Shown here: one piece after another, positions 44,986-53,127 of the stretch
How the letters are laid out: each line of letters begins with the position of its first letter
Numbering within the stretch: the first letter of the stretch is position 1
Position numbers and translations under genes: made by a program
Assembly: GCF_014837045.1 (NCBI RefSeq)
Contig: NZ_JACSPR010000014.1
Location: forward strand, 1-64,000
DNA length: 64,000 nucleotides
Direction: 5' to 3'
DNA from: Corynebacterium gallinarum
Lineage (GTDB): Bacteria; Actinomycetota; Actinomycetes; Mycobacteriales; Mycobacteriaceae
Notes under the pieces: generated by a model
Databases searched by the model: none
Seen by the model: the letters and a program-made list of their open reading frames with translations, nothing else
Told to the model about the DNA's origin: nothing

Positions 44986-46665
44986 TCAGTTTCTGGACGC
45001 GGACTGGGCAAACCAGGAGTCATCCTCGGTTTGCTCCGCCACATCATCGGGGTCGGGCAGGTTGAATAGTGCGCGGTGGAGTTTGTCGAACTCCCGACCA
45101 CCACCGGCGTTATCGGTTCGTGCCAGACCGGCGATCTCCATGGTGGTGGTGTTGTCTGTGGGGCCGGGATACAGACGTATCCAGATACGACGACGCTTGA
45201 TCAACAGGGAGCTGACCAACGAGATGAGCATGGTCGCTGTGGTCACCAGGACCCACGGTTGGAAGGGGTCGTAGCTGATCTGGAAGTTGGCGAATTCACT
45301 GGCACCATCGAACGTGATGGTGGTGCCGTCATCGAGGGTCACGTCACTGCCTTGTTCAAGGTTGACCCGCTCGATTTTCTGTAACTGCCCGCTGGCAATC
45401 AGTGTGGGGTCGAGTTCAAAGATGGACTGGGCCCGACCGGTATCCAAGCCAGCATCTCCACGGTAGATATCGATCGCTACTGCGGGATCACGCATGGCAG
45501 GGAAGGCTGATGTCAGTAATTCACCGTTGTCCCCGCCCCAGGCTGCGGTGGGGGCAAAGAGGCCTTGGATGGCAATCTGCTGTTGGCGGCGTTCATAAAT
45601 CTCGGGGTACATCCCGGCCGGTGGATCAAAGCGCATCGCTCCGGAGGAAAGAAAGAAGGTTGGGTCTTCGGGGCCAAATTGGATGGTTTGGGTGCGGGTT
45701 TCGCCGTTGGGCCAGGTCACGGTGAATGTTGGTGCGTACCCGTGGCCCATCAGATATACGCGGTCACCTGCCAGTCGCAGCGGGTGGTTGACCTGTAGTT
45801 GATAATCGGTCCATTCTTCCTTGGGCCGGAGGATGTGCTCGCCAACGGCGTAGGAGATGTTGGAGGTAAACATCTCCGCCTGGCCGTTACGTAGATAATC
45901 GGCGGAGAAGTCGTGGGCATCAAAGCAGAAGGTGTTCAATCCGGTTCCATCGAATACTGGACCGGCGCGGAAAGAATCGAAGTTGGCGGTGGAGGTGTTG
46001 CAGAACTCGGTGCTTTGGTCGATCGGAGGGGTCTCGTAGTTGCCGGATTCGGTGACGATGATGACCATGCCCTCGTAGTAGATCATTTTTCCAGCTGCGA
46101 TCGTAGCCAGCATGCCAACGAGACTGAGATGAAACACCAGGTTCGCCAGTTCGCGGGCGTATCCTCGCTCTGCTGAAAGGGAGAATTTCCCAGCCCGGTC
46201 TTGGTTCGGCTGGTAGTCAGCAACTTTCCACCGCTTGAGTAGCTGGCGTGCATCGCGAGTGACCTGGTCCATGGGCTTGTCGATGGTGCCGGTAGCGTGG
46301 AATGGAAGTCGTTCCAGGCGTTTTGGTGCACGGGTTGGCGGGGTTTTCAGTGCTTTGTAGTGTTCCCAGGATCGGGGCAGAATGCAGCCGATCAGAGAAA
46401 GCGTCAAGAGCATGAAGATAGAATTGAACCAGGTGGATTCGAAAACATCGAAGAGCTGAAGTTGGTCGTAGATCTCAGCGAGTTGGCCGTTGTTGGCAAT
46501 ATAGTCGGCAACATTTCCTGCGTTGAGGCTGCGCTGGGGTAGCACAGTGCCAGGAATTGCCGCGATAGCCAGTACAAACAGCAGTGCCAGCGCGGTGCGC
46601 ATGCTGGTTAACCAGTGCCAAGCCTTTTTGAGATACGTCCAGAGGGTGCGCATCAGGGTGATCAT
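44986..46665 (-). CDS. resB: system II cytochrome c biogenesis protein ResB (Ccs1)
   Basis: A protein of about 559 residues. It has three N-terminal membrane helices (TALALLFVLAIAAIPGTVLPQ; LANLVFHLSLVGMLATIAAGK), a large external domain with GRVYLMGHGYAPTFTV, and a final helix near residue 500 (VLVTTATMLISLVSSLLIKRR). It partners CcsB in heme attachment to cytochrome c. The ATG at 46665 has AGAGGA upstream. It follows ccdA. Confidence 0.92.
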   Translation of the reverse strand: MITLMRTLWTYLKKAWHWLTSMRTALALLFVLAIAAIPGTVLPQRSLNAGNVADYIANNGQLAEIYDQLQLFDVFESTWFNSIFMLLTLSLIGCILPRSWEHYKALKTPPTRAPKRLERLPFHATGTIDKPMDQVTRDARQLLKRWKVADYQPNQDRAGKFSLSAERGYARELANLVFHLSLVGMLATIAAGKMIYYEGMVIIVTESGNYETPPIDQSTEFCNTSTANFDSFRAGPVFDGTGLNTFCFDAHDFSADYLRNGQAEMFTSNISYAVGEHILRPKEEWTDYQLQVNHPLRLAGDRVYLMGHGYAPTFTVTWPNGETRTQTIQFGPEDPTFFLSSGAMRFDPPAGMYPEIYERRQQQIAIQGLFAPTAAWGGDNGELLTSAFPAMRDPAVAIDIYRGDAGLDTGRAQSIFELDPTLIASGQLQKIERVNLEQGSDVTLDDGTTITFDGASEFANFQISYDPFQPWVLVTTATMLISLVSSLLIKRRRIWIRLYPGPTDNTTTMEIAGLARTDNAGGGREFDKLHRALFNLPDPDDVAEQTEDDSWFAQSASRN

Positions 46666-46754
46666 GAGTGTTCCTCTGCCAAGCAGCCGCCCCGACCTAC
46701 CACGGTGGTGGGTGGGGCAGATGGGAGATGTGTAATGGGCCTGTCGTTGCGGTG

Positions 46755-47570
46755 TTAGATCAGGGTTGCACCGTATTCCACGGTCCACTGGCGAGCCCAG
46801 TTGATGAAGTAGGCCCAGGCACCGCTAGTGAGGGCGACACCGACCAGGACCATCAACACCCCGCCGAAAATCTGAATCTTCCGGGAGTGCTTGCCTAACC
46901 AACCAAAGGTGCGCATGGCCTTGGCAGAGCCAAACGCCATCAGCAGAAACGGCAAACCCAGACCCAGGCAGTAACCGATGATGAGGATGACCCCGCGGGC
47001 AGCGGTCATTCCCTCGGTGCCTGCGGAAACAGAGATGATTGCAGCAAGTGTTGGGCCAAGACACGGGGTCCAACCCAGGGCAAAGACCCCACCGAGCAGC
47101 GGAGCGCCCAGCCAGGTCGACCACTTCTTGGGAGCCATCCTGGTGTCGCGTTGCAAGGCGGGAACCATCCCCATAAACGCCAAACCCATGAGTATGGTGA
47201 TCACCCCACCAATGCGCATGAGGGTGTCGGCATTGAGTGTGAGTAGGCTGATTGCCCCGAATACGGTGACGGTGGCCAGCACGAAAACAACTGTGAAGCC
47301 AAGGATGAATAATCCGGCTGCGCCAGCCACGGCCCACTGACGTTTCTTGGTCACCACGGCACCGTGTTCGGAGTCGTATTCCACCTCACCGCCCACCACA
47401 CTTGCCAGATAGGACATATAACCAGGCACCAGAGGCACTACACAGGGGGAAGCAAAAGAAATAAGACCGGCGGCTGCAGCAGCAAAGATCCCGAGCATCA
47501 GGGGACCAGAGGCTGCAACATCGGCGAACTGCTGGCCGATGGACAACTGGGCCATCACATCAATAGTCAT
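46755..47570 (-). CDS. ccdA: CcdA thiol-disulfide electron transporter
   Basis: A 271-residue protein with six membrane helices and the two membrane cysteines in [11 protein letters not shown] and W-T-P-C-L-G-P-T. It passes reducing power from cytosolic thioredoxin to the TlpA/ResA-like protein, which reduces apocytochrome c before heme attachment. Its ATG overlaps the tlpA-like stop (ATGA). Confidence 0.93.
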   Translation of the reverse strand: MTIDVMAQLSIGQQFADVAASGPLMLGIFAAAAAGLISFASPCVVPLVPGYMSYLASVVGGEVEYDSEHGAVVTKKRQWAVAGAAGLFILGFTVVFVLATVTVFGAISLLTLNADTLMRIGGVITILMGLAFMGMVPALQRDTRMAPKKWSTWLGAPLLGGVFALGWTPCLGPTLAAIISVSAGTEGMTAARGVILIIGYCLGLGLPFLLMAFGSAKAMRTFGWLGKHSRKIQIFGGVLMVLVGVALTSGAWAYFINWARQWTVEYGATLI

Positions 47571-48181
47571 GATTGAGGTGCCTTTTCAGCTAACGGCAAT
47601 GCCACGTCGAGGATGTCGTCGGCATCGACTTCACGCAGGAACACCGCAGCCGGGCGGTGCTCTCGGTCCAGAATAATGGTCGTTGGGACCACAGAAGTGG
47701 GTATTCCACCCAAAGACGCAGCGGTGCGGAAGGGTGGGTCATAGATCGAGGGGTAGGTCACGCCATTGTCGAGGATAAAGTCCTGGGCGATGGTTTGGTT
47801 ATAGTCGCGGACGTTAATGCCCAGCACGGTGCCACCGAGTGGTTCGAGAGTTTCCTGGACAATTTGGAGATCATCGACTTCTGCGCGGCAAGGGGCACAC
47901 CATTGTCCCCAGGCGTTGAGGACTACTACCTCGCTGTCAAAATCGGACAGGTTGATTTCTTCACCTTCCTCCATCAATGATGGCCCGGAAAAGTTCGGCA
48001 GGGGGGCGCGTTGCTCTTCGTCGTAGAAAATCTCAGTTTGTCCACCGGGGGAGTGGAACTGGAAGGTGCCCCCGAGAGCGACAGCATTTTGTGCGCCTTC
48101 TCCGGAAGAACATGCTGTAACCGTCAGGGTGGTGAGCAGGGCAAGCATGGCGGTGATAATGCGGGGGCGAATTTTCGACAT
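47567..48181 (-). CDS. TlpA/ResA-like lipoprotein thioredoxin
   Basis: A protein of about 204 residues with a lipoprotein signal ([13 protein letters not shown], lipobox Cys) and a thioredoxin fold with W-C-A-P-C and the cis-Pro region VVPTTIILD. It reduces apocytochrome c CXXCH thiols, fed by CcdA. The ATG at 48181 has GGAG upstream. It is the first gene of the cytochrome c maturation operon; the 96-bp gap to the oxidase stop must hold the promoter. Confidence 0.92.
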   Translation of the reverse strand: MSKIRPRIITAMLALLTTLTVTACSSGEGAQNAVALGGTFQFHSPGGQTEIFYDEEQRAPLPNFSGPSLMEEGEEINLSDFDSEVVVLNAWGQWCAPCRAEVDDLQIVQETLEPLGGTVLGINVRDYNQTIAQDFILDNGVTYPSIYDPPFRTAASLGGIPTSVVPTTIILDREHRPAAVFLREVDADDILDVALPLAEKAPQS

Positions 48182-48277
48182 GGACAAGGTCTCCTTTTCC
48201 AGGACAAGAGGAAAGAATCCGATGATCTGGCGATTCCGCAGAATCAGTGCATCATCTAATAGGGCCGTGGTGTAGGA

Positions 48278-49786
48278 CTACTCGTAGCGAAGCGAGCTGA
48301 TCATTCCGGTTTCCATGTGGTAGGCGTTGTGGCAGTGAAATGCCCACTCACCGGGGTTATTGGCGATCAGATCAGCGATCACGGTTTCTCCGTGGCGGAG
48401 CAGGACGGTGTCTTTGCGCAGTCCACCGCTGCCGGGTAGAGACCACGTGTGGCCGTGGATGTGCATGGGGTGGGGCATCATGGTCCTGTTGCGCATGACC
48501 ATCCGCAGGCGCTGGCCTTCCTGCACGGTGCCCGGGGAGGACTGGCCGTTGGTGAGGATGCCCCATTCGTACGGCATCATCTGTCCGCTCAGGTCGATGC
48601 TGACTTCTCGGTCTGGTTTGCCCTCCGGCATGAGTGCACGATCCGCGGGTTCAAAGGACGTCAGGAAGGTGCCGGTAGCGTTGAGCTCGGGGAAGGTGGT
48701 CTCTGGTGCGGGGGCCTGGCCCCCGGAGGTCCGGACCACGGCGAAGGCCCGGTCATCCTTGCCGGCGGCTAGCGCAGTCAGGGGGAACACACCATCGCCC
48801 AGGACCACCTCCACGTCCACGCGCTCGCCCATCGAGAGGTAGAACGATTCGATGTCGCGGGGGCGGACAGGGAAACCGTCGATATGGGTGACGGTCATGC
48901 GGTGTCCACCGAGGGCGACTTTGAAGATGGTGTCACCGCCTGCATTGATGAACCGGAGGCGGGCTTTATCCCCCGGTCGGGCGTTGAACGTGCGGTGTGC
49001 CCGGGGGATCCGGCCGTTGATGAGGTAGTGCGGATACATAACATCACCGGCATCACCGCCCAGAACGGGGTCAGGGGTGCCGTGGGCCATCATGCCCCCC
49101 TCACCACCCATAGCCATCCCGCCATGGTCACCCATATCCATGTCCCCGTGGCCGCCCATGTTCATCCCCGTCAGCATGCTCAGCTGGTCCTCGGGGGTGC
49201 TGCCGTCGATACCGTCGACCCAGTCATCAAGCACGATGGTCCATTCGACATCCTGGTCGTCTGCGTCTTCCGGATCACGGACGATCAACGGAGCATGCAG
49301 GCCACGGTCGAGTTGCAGGCCACTGTGGGAATGGTAGAAGTAGGTGCCCCCGTGTGGGGTTTCAAAAAGATAACTAAACGTCTCGCCCGGTTCAATCGGG
49401 GATTGGGTCATTCCGGGAACACCGTCGGCCGCGTGATGCAGGGCAATACCATGCCAGTGGATGGAGGTGGATTCGGGAAGTTCGTTGGTGATGTCGACCT
49501 GGAGGACATCCCCTGCGGTGGTTTCGATGGCGGGTTCACCGGTATCGGCGTTGTACCCCCAGGTTTTTGCCTCGATGCCACCGATATCGATCGACATGGG
49601 TCGGGCTGTTAATTTCTTGTGTACTGAGGGTTGCGCCAAGTTCGTTGGTGTTGGGTACGGGCCACGGGATGGGGAAGTGGTGGCAGGGGCTGTGCCAGTG
49701 TTGCCACCGCAGGCGGCCAACGCGCCTGTGCCAGCGAGAACAAGCCCGCCGAGCAAGAACTGTCGCCGGGAAAAGTTACTAGTCAT
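48278..49786 (-). CDS. Tat-exported multicopper oxidase (CueO/CopA-oxidase-like)
   Basis: A 502-residue lipoprotein-type multicopper oxidase. It has a twin-arginine signal (S-R-R-Q-F-L-L-G-G), lipobox Cys (ALAACGG), copper motifs H-W-H-G and H-S-H-S-G-L-Q, and the C-terminal H-P-M-H-I-H-G-H and H-C-H-N-A-Y-H-M-E-T-G-M type 1/3 sites. A Met/His/Gly-rich insert (GMNMGGHGDMDMGDHGG) near residue 210 resembles the CueO copper-sensing loop. It oxidises Cu(I) to less toxic Cu(II) outside the membrane. It is 58 bp after cueP and probably cotranscribed. Confidence 0.93.
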   Translation of the reverse strand: MTSNFSRRQFLLGGLVLAGTGALAACGGNTGTAPATTSPSRGPYPTPTNLAQPSVHKKLTARPMSIDIGGIEAKTWGYNADTGEPAIETTAGDVLQVDITNELPESTSIHWHGIALHHAADGVPGMTQSPIEPGETFSYLFETPHGGTYFYHSHSGLQLDRGLHAPLIVRDPEDADDQDVEWTIVLDDWVDGIDGSTPEDQLSMLTGMNMGGHGDMDMGDHGGMAMGGEGGMMAHGTPDPVLGGDAGDVMYPHYLINGRIPRAHRTFNARPGDKARLRFINAGGDTIFKVALGGHRMTVTHIDGFPVRPRDIESFYLSMGERVDVEVVLGDGVFPLTALAAGKDDRAFAVVRTSGGQAPAPETTFPELNATGTFLTSFEPADRALMPEGKPDREVSIDLSGQMMPYEWGILTNGQSSPGTVQEGQRLRMVMRNRTMMPHPMHIHGHTWSLPGSGGLRKDTVLLRHGETVIADLIANNPGEWAFHCHNAYHMETGMISSLRYE

Positions 49787-49844
49787 AATTCAAACTTTCT
49801 TATTGCCAAGCTCAGAGAAACAAAAGGAACATCCAGACTGAATA

Positions 49845-50420
49845 TCAGGTCAGACGCAGGTCCGTGACACAGGTGGCACCGTCGTCGGTGGTACTGAAGT
49901 CAACAGCTCCGGTGTGGCCCCCGTGGTTGATCTCAATGAGTCCTTCGGCATTATCTGGGAGCCAGAAGCCGACAAACCCGTTATCGAAGGTGGTGGTCTC
50001 TTCGTTCACCAGAACCTCTCCGGAGGCCTCATCTGTGATCTTTACCTTGATCTGCTCATTGCCCAGTTCGCCCCGACAGGTGGTCAGACTGTGATAGAAG
50101 CAGTCATGCGTCTGGTTCAGGTAGGGGGCTATGGATACGTAGGTCAGATTCTCCGGCAGGTCCAAGGCCACTTCCTGGGACTGATCCGAGAGGATGAGTT
50201 GATCGGTGCGTACCGAGGCGATGAGATCAGTGGGGCGATCGGCGAGAGCCTGTTGATCAAGTTCGTCAATGATGTCTCTGGCGTCCATGCCTGCCAGACC
50301 TTGGGAAACCAGAAGATCCTGATCCCTGGTCTGGTCAGCCACTGCGGAGTCAGAGTCGGTGGTTGTACATCCGGCCAACACCAGGCTGAGGGCGGCGAGA
50401 ATAATCGCAGCTCGTTTCAT
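49845..50420 (-). CDS. cueP: CueP-type periplasmic copper-binding lipoprotein
   Basis: A protein of about 191 residues with a lipoprotein signal (LSLVLAGC) and the CueP fingerprint: N-x-T-H-D-C-F-Y-H-S-L-T-T-C-x-G-E-L, D-N-G-F-V-G-F-W-L-P, and a late A-T-C-V-T. The three conserved cysteines bind Cu(I). In Salmonella CueP is the main periplasmic copper store; corynebacterial homologues are known. The second ATG (50420) is preferred, with AGGAG at proper spacing. It leads the cueP-oxidase transcript divergent from copRS. Confidence 0.92.
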   Translation of the reverse strand: MKRAAIILAALSLVLAGCTTTDSDSAVADQTRDQDLLVSQGLAGMDARDIIDELDQQALADRPTDLIASVRTDQLILSDQSQEVALDLPENLTYVSIAPYLNQTHDCFYHSLTTCRGELGNEQIKVKITDEASGEVLVNEETTTFDNGFVGFWLPDNAEGLIEINHGGHTGAVDFSTTDDGATCVTDLRLT

Positions 50421-50813
50421 ATCCATCTCCTAAAGGCAAGTGCTCCACACCGTCCTCTGTGGCGGTGATACCTGGCATTTCTAACACGGATCTCTACCCG
50501 GTGAAAAACTAAAAACCCTGCTCAGTCGGTAAAAATGGAGGGATATCTGTTCATAGAAGTGGTCGTTGTCACCACATCCTCCTCATGTGTAGCTTGATGT
50601 TGACTGGGGTGGGATCCACGGGAAGTGGCCGCTGCGGTGGGTGAACCTATGGTGGGAGCACCTTTTACTCTTATCCCAGTGCCTGTGACCACCGTGGGTA
50701 AGGGAGTCCGTCGTCGGCAACTTACACATCGGTATTTAAAGATTTGGCAAAGATTTCCCTGATCAGGGTTTTCGGGTCTCTTCCGGGCAGGTGTTGGGGA
50801 GATACTGGGAGCT
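50421..50813. promoter_or_regulatory. divergent promoter region of cueP and copRS
   Basis: A 393-bp gap between the divergent cueP and copR genes. The only clear signal is the CopR-box-like repeat at 50737-50756. The promoters of both transcripts must lie here. No gene seen. Confidence 0.5.
50737..50756 (+). promoter_or_regulatory. CopR-box-like tandem repeat upstream of copR
   Basis: TAAAGATTT-GG-CAAAGATTT is an 11-bp-period direct repeat close to the TGAAGATTT repeat known for corynebacterial CopR (from memory). It lies 57 bp upstream of the copR start and suggests autoregulation. Confidence 0.65.
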
Positions 50814-51536
50814 ATGAGTGAGCACACTAGAACACCCCAGGACCCGGTCGGTAGGGTGTTGGTCGTCGACGATGAGCAACCCCTGGCTCAGATGATCGAG
50901 AGTTATCTGGTGCGGGCTGGCTTTGATGTCACCCAGGCTCATACTGGTCCGGCGGCGGTTGAACAGGCACGGGCGTGGGCACCAGATGTGGTGGTACTGG
51001 ATCTGGGCCTGCCGGAGTTGGATGGAATGGAGGTCTGCCGGCGAATCAGGGAATTCTCGGATTGCTATATTCTCATGCTCACTGCCCGAAACAACGAGGA
51101 TGACAAAATTGCCGGATTGACCACGGGTGCAGATGACTACATCACCAAACCATTTAGTATCCGGGAATTGGTTACCCGAATCCGTGCGGTTCTGCGTCGA
51201 CCCCGCGTTGCCACCACGGGTACCGGGATGACCTCCACCTGGGTGTTTGGGGATCTTGTTGTTGACCTAAGCGCCCATGAAGTTCGAGTCAACGATGCCC
51301 CGGTACCTCTCACACTCACGGAATTTGCGGTCCTGGTAGCCCTAGTCACCCATCCTGGTCAGGTTCTGACCCGTCAGGAACTCATCACTGATGTCTGGGA
51401 TACCTCCTGGATCGGAGATGAACGCATCATTGATGTCCATATCGGTAATCTGCGGCGCAAGCTGGATACAAGCGGAGCGGGGCTTGGATATATCGATACG
51501 GTTCGTGGTGTTGGCTACCGCATGGGGCGGGCATGA
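50814..51536 (+). CDS. copR: OmpR-family response regulator CopR
   Basis: A 240-residue regulator with a receiver domain (acidic pocket VVDDE, phospho-Asp in LDLGLPELDG, Lys in TKPFS) and a C-terminal winged helix (GYIDTVRGVGYRM). It overlaps copS by 4 bases. Its neighbours match the copper-induced CopRS system of Corynebacterium glutamicum, which controls a multicopper oxidase, copper ATPase and its own genes. The CopR-box-like repeat lies just upstream. Confidence 0.9.
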   Translation: MSEHTRTPQDPVGRVLVVDDEQPLAQMIESYLVRAGFDVTQAHTGPAAVEQARAWAPDVVVLDLGLPELDGMEVCRRIREFSDCYILMLTARNNEDDKIAGLTTGADDYITKPFSIRELVTRIRAVLRRPRVATTGTGMTSTWVFGDLVVDLSAHEVRVNDAPVPLTLTEFAVLVALVTHPGQVLTRQELITDVWDTSWIGDERIIDVHIGNLRRKLDTSGAGLGYIDTVRGVGYRMGRA

Positions 51537-52672
51537 CACACGGAGCGAATCTGACCCTCCGGTTTCTTGTGGCCCAGGCTGTGGTTGTGGTCATCAGCCT
51601 GTTGTCAGCAGTGGCCGTGGCATCATTGGTGGGTCCACCACTGTTTCATGATCACCTGTTGATGGCTGATCGCGCGGATGAGCTGCGCCATGTTGAGCAG
51701 GCCTACCAGGATGCTGGGCTGATCACCCTGGCCGTGGCGGTGCCGATTGCCTTCGTGTCTGCGCTGTTGGCCAGCTTCTGGCTGGCCCACAAGATCCGAG
51801 CACCCCTGCGTGGTCTGACCAGGGCTGCGACTGCGGTCGCGGGGGGAAATTATGACGTTAAAGTCCCTACCGGTAATGCCGGCCCAGAGGTGACAACCCT
51901 GGCCGTGGCGTTTAACACCATGGCTGACCGGCTCGCACATACCGAAGAGGTGCGTCGCCAACTCTTATCCGATCTTGCACACGAAATGAGCACACCCGTA
52001 TCCGTCCTTAGCGTTTACCTCGATGGTCTACAAGATGAGATCGTGGACTGGAATGCCACCACGCAGCAGGTGATGGGGGAACAACTGCAACGCCTCACCC
52101 GATTGATCGAGGACCTCGATGATGTCTCCCGCGCCCAGGAAGACCGCATTGAATTAGACCGTGCCGAACAACCCCTGGGTGAGCTTATCCATGCCAGCGC
52201 AATCGCGGCACAGGAGGCCTACGCGCTCAAAGGGGTGAGCCTGCAGGTGGTTCCTGTCACAGCGCCCGTTTTCGTGTTCGTGGACCGCCAACGTTTCGGC
52301 CAGGTCATGGGCAATCTATTGTCCAATGCACTGCGTCACACTCCCGCAGGTGGTCAGGTCATGATCAGCGCCCGTCGACAAGGTTCGGAAACCGTGCTGA
52401 TTGATGTGACGGACAACGGGGAAGGGTTGACCAGCGACCAGCTGGGGCACATCTTCGAACGCTTTTACCGCGGTGACGCTGCCCGCAATCGTGACAACGG
52501 TGGTTCTGGGATTGGTCTCACGATTTCCAAGGCATTAGTCGAAACCCACGGTGGCACCCTGACTGCTGCGTCCGCCGGGCCTGGTACCGGGACCACACTC
52601 ACCATCCGTCTCCCACTTTCTCCACCATCAGGGGGTTCTGCTCATGGCCATTCCGTCTTACCTGGGGCATGA
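51533..52672 (+). CDS. copS: copper-sensing histidine kinase CopS
   Basis: A 379-residue kinase with two membrane helices (about 10-33 and 62-85) bracketing a short external loop containing His and Met (LFHDHLLMADRADELRH), a HAMP domain, the phospho-acceptor H-E-M-S-T-P (LLSDLAHEMSTPVSVL) and the N, G1, F and G2 ATP boxes (NLLSNALRHTP, DNGEGL, FERFYRGD, GSGIGL). The HDH in the loop could be part of the copper sensor. It forms an operon with copR. Confidence 0.92.
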   Translation: MTHGANLTLRFLVAQAVVVVISLLSAVAVASLVGPPLFHDHLLMADRADELRHVEQAYQDAGLITLAVAVPIAFVSALLASFWLAHKIRAPLRGLTRAATAVAGGNYDVKVPTGNAGPEVTTLAVAFNTMADRLAHTEEVRRQLLSDLAHEMSTPVSVLSVYLDGLQDEIVDWNATTQQVMGEQLQRLTRLIEDLDDVSRAQEDRIELDRAEQPLGELIHASAIAAQEAYALKGVSLQVVPVTAPVFVFVDRQRFGQVMGNLLSNALRHTPAGGQVMISARRQGSETVLIDVTDNGEGLTSDQLGHIFERFYRGDAARNRDNGGSGIGLTISKALVETHGGTLTAASAGPGTGTTLTIRLPLSPPSGGSAHGHSVLPGA

Positions 52673-52690
52673 AAACTCTCAACCCCTAGC

Positions 52691-52715
52691 CCATATACCC
52701 CATGGGGGTATATGG
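52691..52715 (+). promoter_or_regulatory. CsoR-type operator upstream of the second copZ and copB
   Basis: A perfect 11-3-11 dyad: CCATATACCCC and GGGGTATATGG around ATG. It is the most symmetric of the three CsoR-like sites and lies 46 bp before the copZ-like start, placing copZ-like/copB under cytosolic copper control as well. Confidence 0.8.
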
Positions 52716-52761
52716 TGGTGGGTGAGAACCTCCCCAGTCCACTCTTATCAGGAGCTTGAAG

Positions 52762-53088
52762 ATGACCACCCTGCTGCCATTGACCTCCACCCAATCGACT
52801 GATCCCGCTGGTTGTGGGTGCTGCGGCCCTGCCGAGTCAGCTGAGGCTTCCGCCCCCAGCGGTGACGCGGCCACTGAATCCATGACCCGATATCGAGTAT
52901 CTGGTTTGTCCTGCACCGGGTGTGTCAACACTGTCACCTCTGCCCTCGGGGAGGTGCCACAGATCACTTCAGTTGATATAGAACTGATCAAGGGTGGTGT
53001 CTCCACGATCACCGTGACCGGAACCGCATCCCGGAAAACCGTCACGCAGGCCATTGAACAAGCCGGTTATGCCCTCGCCCCTTCCTGA
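52762..53088 (+). CDS. CopZ-like HMA protein with Cys-rich N-terminal extension
   Basis: A protein of about 108 residues with a C-terminal HMA domain (SGLSCTGCVNTVTSAL) and an ~45-residue N-terminal extension carrying C-G-C-C-G. It is longer than classical CopZ, so it may bind two copper ions. AGGAG precedes the ATG at 52762. It is 39 bp before copB and under the CsoR-like operator at 52691. It likely feeds Cu(I) to CopB. Confidence 0.88.
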   Translation: MTTLLPLTSTQSTDPAGCGCCGPAESAEASAPSGDAATESMTRYRVSGLSCTGCVNTVTSALGEVPQITSVDIELIKGGVSTITVTGTASRKTVTQAIEQAGYALAPS

Positions 53089-53127
53089 TCCGACCACCCA
53101 CCACCCCCAGAGAAAGACAGGAGTTTC

